Positions 58,106 through 64,000 of a DNA stretch of 64,000 nucleotides are shown piece by piece. The notes under the pieces are model-generated. The model was not told where the DNA came from and did no database searches. It worked only from the letters and a program-made list of their open reading frames with translations. Made by a program: the position numbers and the translations under genes. Location: assembly GCF_002127325.2 (NCBI RefSeq), contig NC_035441.2, forward strand, positions 155,711,122 to 155,775,121. Reading direction: 5' to 3'. Every line of letters begins with the position of its first letter. The stretch's first letter is position 1. Source of the DNA: Helianthus annuus. Its lineage: Eukaryota; Streptophyta; Magnoliopsida; Asterales; Asteraceae.

Positions 58106-60243
58106 TTTGATGAAGAAGATCAAAGAATGATTTGTGATGAAGAGTGGGAAACTGTTTTGAGAAGAGAATTTTTGGAATTCAATTCGACAGTGTGTGTTGG
58201 GGTTTTGGTCAGCGGTTACAATGATCTGATGGCTAAAAACTAACCACGTGCCAACCTCTGATAAAGGATGAATAATGGAGGACAGTTGTTTTGAGAGCCA
58301 CTGATGAAACAAACATCAGTGGTTACAACGGTAACAAATGAAACAGTGGGTGATTTTTACTATCAGTGGATAGCATATCAGTGGATAAAACGTTGATTTT
58401 GAACAACAGTGTTTACCATGAACATGAGAGAGCAGAGGTTGACTTTCAGCAGTGGACAGTGTTTAAGAAACAGATGTTTGAGCACAAGAGTGGTAGGGAA
58501 ATGGTGAGGTTTTGAAAGACAATGGTAAGAAATTGAAAGACCAATAACTCAGCAACTGTAAGTGCAACAGTGAAAAAGCTTTTGACAAAAATTTTGAGCA
58601 TCTGCTGGTTCAGATGAAGGGAATGATTTTGTCTTGTGTAACCACAATATCATGTCTAGCATCTGTTGATCTGCAAGAATGCTATTCTTAACAAATTACA
58701 TTTTAGATGCAAATTGTCAAGTTTAATATATCTGCAGTTTTTACAGGAATTTGTATTCAAGGTTTTTGCCACATATCATTTACAAGATTTGAAGCTTTTA
58801 TAAGTTCATGACAGTGGTTTAGTATCCCAGATGATGAAAACCTTTTTACTAAGGTTACTCATTTTGTGTCTAATTATTTGAATTAGAACATAAGTATCTC
58901 AGTAGTTAAAATCTATTAGCAATCAATTTTTGATCTGTGATAAAACAAACTTGAGATTGATATGACCTTGACACTAGTACCTTTTCCTTTTGATCTGTTT
59001 TTAAGGATAATATCTCTAACAAAAATAGAGGATCTATATCCTGACAGGTGATTGATACTTTTACTATCAAAAACAAGTAAAAGTACAAAATATATTATTC
59101 CAGAAAAAACAAAGAATAATATATCATGTTTTATTGAGAAAAACCTTTTCAAGAAAAATAATTAAAGGTTATTCTGAAAACAACATCAAAAAGGATTCTG
59201 GTATATTTTCCAATTAAAACTCATAGTCACATCATTCTCAAGTTTTAGGAATATGGTCAATGATTTGAAATACATTGAAATAACCACTGTTTAAGACCAT
59301 TTCCTTGTCAATTGATTGCAAAAATGAGGAAACATGTACACATAGGTTTTTGAAAGTCCTGTTATAGACTTTGTTACCATGTGATGATGCTAATAATTTG
59401 CCTAGACCTCTTTTAAGTTCAATCACTGGTGATACTTAGTGTTACATGAACTTCCCTGAATCAATGAATGCACACAGCTACTTGATGACCATTGCTCACC
59501 CAATTTTGGACTCTAAAGTGTTTTACATTTATACTCTTTTCTTTTGACTTCAAAAGTTTTGAGATAAATACACCTTTGAGTTATTTTGCTTCTTCTTCTT
59601 TTCCTTTTTACACTTTCCATGTATAAGTTTTGAAGTACTTACTGGAAGGTTCTAAGGGAAGAATATTCAAATCCAAAATCATTTTTCAGCAATGTTTTTA
59701 AGAGATTTGGACATTTCTGGGCATGTTGATGCCAAATTTCACATTACTCATGATCTGGATATTTGAACTACTGATTTTCTTAATGTATTCTTAACACAGT
59801 TGATTTTGGTCCTTTTAAAGGATTTACAACCTGTTTTTCAATACATAAGATCTACATAGCTAAGGTTTTAATTTCCCTCTTTTTATGTTAACAAAAACAC
59901 TCATGTTTTCATCCGAACATGGATTTTTGTTGACATGAGGCAAACACTTTAGCAATAGTTATGACAAAAACATTACAAACTTCATAACAACAATCGACAT
60001 CAATTTTGTGAAATAACATAACTATACCATAGTCATCAGACCTATTTTCAAATCTGAGAGCTATAGGTAATTTCTGCATGACGTCATATGTTACGTGAAG
60101 TCCGTGTATCTTATGACATCTTGGTTGTTTTACAGAGCTCTTGAATTACTCTGTTTCTCAACGACTACAATCAACCTTAGTATCAATCAATTTTGAGCCG
60201 AACTGTTATGTCAAATTGATTGTTAGATCGAATTTGACTGCCC
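58106..60243 (-). other. Untranslated leader of LARD-1
   Basis: About 2.1 kb between the primer site and the gag-like start. It is AT-rich, with scattered CAGTGGT words near 58300-58460 and a few short frames without recognisable content. I see no gene. Confidence 0.55.
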
Positions 60244-60245
60244 GA

Positions 60246-60257
60246 GCTCTGATACCA
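60246..60257 (-). other. Primer binding site of LARD-1
   Basis: Minus-strand TGGTATCAGAGC, two bases after the 5' LTR; perfect initiator tRNA-Met match. Confidence 0.9.
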
Positions 60258-60259
60258 AT

Positions 60260-61025
60260 TGTTAGGATCTGAGGCTCTCATAATTGTGCTTGTTTATATA
60301 ATTTAAACATTAAGTGCAGCGGAAATGAACACAAACTTTGTAAGCACAATTCAGGAAGAAGATAGTTTTGATAAACACATGCTTTTCATAGAGTCGAATG
60401 ATTACAATACAAAGCAGAAGATTTACAGAGCATGCTTACAAACTAAACTCCCCCTCAGCCTGATGCTCCAAGGTTGATTGCACAAGATGAAAGGATTAGA
60501 CTAGAGGAGAAAAACCCACTCAGTCAATCAAATGTAACAGTACAGGGTACTATTACATTTATAGGCAAACCAAACCACTGAAGCATCTCAGCTGACGTCA
60601 CCATGAAAGCGACATCTAACAAACTAACAAACTCTATCTACTGTTCTATAACAACTGACCATACAGACACTAATTAGTTTCTAAACACTGATATATAAAC
60701 ACTGATTCTTCATTCCACTGTTGTAGTCAACCACTTATGTTGAGCATCAGTGCATTCTTTAAAGGGTGATCAGGCCTTGAACGAGCAGTAATTTAGTTCT
60801 TCATCAGTGCTTGGAATCCATCAGTAGATTGAGCTTCAGTCTTTAATCTTCATCAGTACTTTAGTAGCAGTTGTTCTATTCAGCAGTGTTTTGAAGTCTA
60901 TCAGATGCTAGATATCCATTGTCAAGGGGAGAGCTTAATGCAAACAGCTGCTTATGATTAATCCTCTATGGTGAACCGGTTTTGGCTTTCATTATCTGTT
61001 CCTTTAGTAGGGTTCAATCCCAACA
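60260..61025 (-). repeat. 5' LTR of LARD-1 (766 bp)
   Basis: On the minus strand it begins TGTTGGGATTG and ends CCTAACA. Same length as 22445-23210. Confidence 0.9.
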
Positions 61026-61030
61026 GAGAT

Positions 61031-62741
61031 GTACTGTGACGGTTTCCCCGGTGATTGGTGTGGTTAATGTGGGTAAGGACCCAAGACAAACTTTTAATTC
61101 CTGAAATGCCGAATCAGCTTCTGTCGTCCATTCTATCTGACCCTTACTGGTACACTTTTTTAGCACGTTCATGAAAGGAATGGTACGGTCAGCTGCCTTG
61201 GAAATGAAACGGTGAAGAGCCACAAGCTTACAATTCAGAGATTGGATTAATTTTACCGTTTTCGGAGGCTGCATGGAGATTACGGCTTGAATTTTATCCG
61301 GATGCGCCTGGATTCCGGATTGAGTTATCCATACACCCAGAAACTTGCCTTCCCCTAAACCGAAAGAACACTTTTTAGGGTTCAACCTTAGATTGGTACT
61401 CCGAAGCCTAGCGAAGGTTTCAAGTATGTCATCAATCATATTATCTTCGGCTTCGCTCTTAATAAACAGATCATCCATGTAAATTTTCAAATTTCTTCCA
61501 ATTTGACCCTTGAATGCCTTATCCATCAGTCTTTGATAAGTAGCTTCGGCGTTCTTTAATCCGAACGACATTTTGGTGTAACAAAAGAGACCCTCATTTG
61601 TTATGAATTCCGTTTTGTCTTCATCTCCTAGAGCCATTTGTATCTGATGGTACCCTTTATACGCATCCAATAAGCATTTGAGACGAAAGCTTGCCAAGGA
61701 ATCAATTTTTAGATCAATCTCTAGAAGAGGGTAGCAATCCTTCGGACATGCATTACTAAGGTCGGAGAAATCAACACACATCCTCTAGGTGCCGTCTTTT
61801 TTAGTGACCATTACCAGGTTGGAAACCCAGGTTTGGTACCGCACCTCCCTGATAATTCCAGCATTTAACAATTTACATACATCTTCGGCAATGGCTTTAT
61901 GACGAGCTGGAGCCATATTTCTCTTCCTCTGAGCGATCGGCTTTACCGAATGCGACACTTTCAACTTGTGCTCAGCCAAGGAGCGAGGGACTCCAACCAT
62001 GTCAGAAGTTTGCCAAGCAAAGACATCAAGGGAACTGGATAATAACTTCCATAGTCGCTTCTTGGTTCTTTCGGGGAGTTGAGCTCCGATAGCAATCTTT
62101 TGTTCCGGAAAATGTGGGTGAATAGCCAATTCCTCCGTTAGGAGAGATGGAGGCTGCGCATTACTCCCCTCACTTTGTCGTATTTCAGCTACACACATGG
62201 TGGACTCAGAATGCAAGTTTGCTACACCAGCTTCGGTGGGAAACTTCAATGATCCATGGATGGTGGAGCTGATACTGCCGAAAGCACACATCCCTGGTCT
62301 CCCTAATATGACGTTATGAACAGACCTAGCTCCAATCACTAGGTATGTTAAGTTGACAGTTCTGGCCAAACTTCCAGTACCCAACGTAGTTGGTAACATG
62401 ATTTGCCCGATCGGCTGAACCACTTCTCGGGAGAAGCTTACCAACGGCATAGATACTTGTATCAGCTTTTCCTTGGTTTGCGGAGCCAGCTATTGGAAAC
62501 ACTGCTGGTACATGATTTCTGAAGCACTTCCGCTGTCAACATAGATTCTCCGGACCTTGTGTCCTGCAATTACCGCAGATACAATGATCGGCCCGTCTTT
62601 GATTTCACCCAAAGTGATCGGAGGGAAGGCGATCGGTTGATGCATCCAAGCGGCCATATAATGATTGCTCCGTTTGATGCCCTGATTATTCATTTTCCTG
62701 ATCATGCAAATTGCTGACTGGTTATTCGGATTATCCACCAA
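61031..62741 (-). pseudogene. Protease and reverse transcriptase of the Tat element
   Basis: From right to left: protease active site IYVDSGSASEIMY near 62550; after a stop at 62490, NVILGRPGM near 62310; the linker VFAWQTSDMVGVP; then, after a stop at 61782-61784 where Trp is expected (KKDGT*RMCVDF), reverse transcriptase with LDAYKGYHQIQMA, MSFGLKNAEATYQRLMDKAF, the catalytic IYMDDLFIKS near 61475, LNPKKCSFGL and the connection domain IPFMNVLKKCTSKG. The frame stops at the LARD-1 TSD and continues as RNase H at 22170. All stops are in the same frame, so the decay here is mostly by point mutation. Confidence 0.88.
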
Positions 62742-63963
62742 ATTACCAAAAGATTTTCCTTCTTTTACCTCTTTTACCAGATGTGACAGCTTGCCGGATC
62801 AGACTGCTTTCTCAATTTCCTGCTTCAGAGACCAGCAATCGTCCGTGTTGTGGCGTCGTGATGATGGTAGTCACAGTACTTTTTGGAGTTCTTATCCCCC
62901 GGATTTCGAAGTTTCAGAGGTGCAGGAAAGTTTGCTCCTTCGGTGCTGAGGATCTCACTAGGAGTTTTGGAAAGGTCTGATAGGTTATATAACCTAGACC
63001 CAGAACTTCGTCCGCGCTGGGACCGATCATTTCTACTGTAAGGATGAGACCGTCCCCTACTTCCGGATGGAGCTTTATCAATTACGGACCCGCCATTCTT
63101 CTTCCAAGAAGACATTTTCTGATCCGTCTCTGGTGCCGGATTATAGGTTTTTTTTCCGCGAGCGAAGGCTCGGGCTCGCTCCATGAGCACTTCCATTGTT
63201 TTTGGGAGATTTTCGTGCAGCTTTTCCACCAACTGGTTATTCCGGACGCCATGACAGAAGTCGGATATCCTCAGTTGGTCTACGACTCCACTGATCTGCA
63301 TACCTTCTCGACTGAAACGGTCGATGAACCTGTCTAGTGATTCGCCATCCTTTCTTCGGATGTTGTGTACTTTGGTTATTTCCTTGGAGTAATGCCTTTG
63401 TTGACTGAAGTTCTGGAGGAATAACCTTCGAAACTCTTCGAAATCATTGATTTCCCCTTCATTCAACGCGTCAAACCACACACGTGCAGCTCCGGTTAAC
63501 GTTTATGCAAACATGAAACACCAGGCTGGCATTGGCCATTGCTCAACTCGTGCGGCCCCATCGAAGTCAAACAAGTGATCGTCCGGATCAGTGGTACTAA
63601 ATTTGGAGGGAGCTTGGCACGTGTGATGCGGGCACTAAATTTGGAGGGAGCTTGGCATGTGTGATGCGGGCACTAAATTTGGATTTAGCAGTCATGGAGA
63701 CCGGATGATAAGGTTTGGTGAGTTCCGGATCATTGACTACTTCTGCTTGTGTTTCATTTCGCATCGTCATTGCTGGAGATGGTCTGGAGGAACCCTGCAC
63801 ATATCCATTATAAGTTTCCGAAGTAACAACTGTGGAGAAAATAGGAGAGGCGAAAATTGTAGGACCCATAGTCGTTACCGGTGTTTCATCGTGAAAGAGC
63901 CTGGTTCGTAAACCGAGGATCTCTTCATCTCTAGCCTATTGGGCTTTTAGTCGTCGTAGGAGA
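62742..63963 (-). pseudogene. Gag of the Tat element, decayed
   Basis: It contains the retrotransposon gag core (WFDALNEGEINDFEEFRRLF, KDGESLDRFIDRFSREG, HGVRNNQLVEKLHENLP) and a basic Arg/Ser-rich tail (SRGRSHPYSRNDRSQRGRSS). It also has a zinc-like CDYHHHDA near 62855, where a frameshift removes the rest of the motif. Upstream parts are at 63869-63597 (VTSETYNGYVQGSSRPSP). A 38-bp tandem duplication at 63598-63673 and stops near 63503 and 63938 break the frame. Gag forms the particle around the element's RNA. The N-terminus is cut by the LTR at 63964. Confidence 0.82.
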
Positions 63964-64000
63964 TGTCACACCCCGGCCGCGTATAACGTGCAACCGCGGC
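63964..64000. mobile_element. Start of another LTR element at the right edge
   Basis: Within the Tat gag the coding homology breaks at TGTCACACCCCGGCCGCG. This resembles the TGT(A/C)AC(A)-CCCC starts of the gypsy LTRs elsewhere in the window. Only 37 bases are visible, so type and orientation are open. Confidence 0.45.

Larger units (their letters stand above)
22176..61025 (-). mobile_element. LARD-1: giant gag-only LTR retroelement, minus strand, containing LARD-2
   Basis: Termini TGTTAGGATCTG and ATCCCAACA, perfect TSD GAGAT (22171-22175 and 61026-61030), 766-bp LTRs at both ends, primer site at 60246-60257 and polypurine tract at 23211-23222, both on the minus strand. After removal of LARD-2 (25783-56469) about 8.2 kb remains. 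It holds a roughly 1.9-kb leader, one very long gag-like frame (58105 to 23247) that ends about 30 bases before the 3' LTR, and nothing resembling protease, integrase, reverse transcriptase or RNase H. It interrupts the reverse transcriptase/RNase H junction of the Tat element. Confidence 0.88.
3454..63963 (-). mobile_element. Ty3/gypsy element, Tat lineage (Retand/Ogre-like), minus strand, broken by nested insertions; 5' end beyond the right edge
   Basis: Reading right to left the element shows gag (63963-62742), aspartic protease and reverse transcriptase (62741-61031), RNase H plus a second archaeal-type RNase H (22170-21237), integrase (8663-7536), an antisense gene (4147-6847), a polypurine tract and the 3' LTR. 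Two RNase H domains and an antisense gene after integrase are hallmarks of the Tat lineage. The coding segments rejoin at residue level once the insertions 8669-21231 and 22176-61025 are removed. In-frame stops and frameshifts occur in gag, protease, reverse transcriptase, RNase H and integrase, so it is dead. Its own DNA here is about 9 kb; the rest of the span is later insertions. Confidence 0.85.

Overview
The window is nuclear DNA of a flowering plant, and is almost entirely nested transposable elements. The evidence is plant-type LTR retrotransposons primed by initiator tRNA-Met, GT-AG introns, MITEs, Helitron ends and a malectin-like receptor kinase gene. The element types and LTR starts suggest a eudicot, most likely Asteraceae; that assignment is from memory of such families, not from a search.

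Layout. Bases 1-3453 are the only host-like DNA: the 5' end of a FERONIA-type (CrRLK1L) receptor kinase gene on the minus strand running off the left edge, its upstream region carrying two MITEs, a probable Helitron end, and a decayed second copy of the same kinase exon at 3164-3448. From 3454 to beyond 63963 lies one minus-strand Ty3/gypsy element of the Tat (Retand/Ogre-like) type, torn into pieces by later insertions. Its 3' LTR is 3454-3846. A spliced antisense gene (Transposase_28-like, plus strand) lies at 4147-6847, integrase at 7536-8663, two RNase H domains at 21237-22170, protease and reverse transcriptase at 61031-62741, and gag at 62742-63963.

Insertions into it, each placed by its target-site duplication (TSD): (a) a Tekay-type chromovirus, 8669-21231, TSD TCTTT, whose 3' LTR holds a Helitron (15661-19052); (b) a giant gag-only element here called LARD-1, 22176-61025, TSD GAGAT; (c) a further LTR starting at 63964. 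LARD-1 contains a second gag-only element, LARD-2, 25783-56469, TSD ATGCC/ATGCT. LARD-2 contains a probable solo LTR (32253-35139) that itself holds a 310-bp palindromic MITE. It also contains a Tekay-related element without genes (LARD-3, 35490-45176, TSD TTATA), a truncated LINE (about 46705-47210) and a full-length Ty1/copia element with one uninterrupted 1326-codon polyprotein (47548-55500, TSD ACATG). Three arms of the nest (Tekay; LARD-1 to LARD-2 to copia; LARD-1 to LARD-2 to LARD-3) reach two to four levels deep. LTR differences counted by eye fall with depth, as the nesting order demands.

How the parts work together. Only the copia element looks nearly complete, and even there an RNase H active-site Asp is Asn. 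LARD-1 and LARD-2 keep primer sites, polypurine tracts and very long gag-like frames but no pol, so they must have moved with enzymes from elsewhere. LARD-3 keeps only cis signals, among them an 18-nt hairpin before its polypurine tract that is identical to one in the Tekay chromovirus, which suggests Tekay-type enzymes moved it. The least ordinary items are the two gag-only families, the 48-bp hairpin array inside LARD-3 that is open on both strands, the CCGATCGA leader repeats of LARD-2, and the antisense gene of the Tat element.
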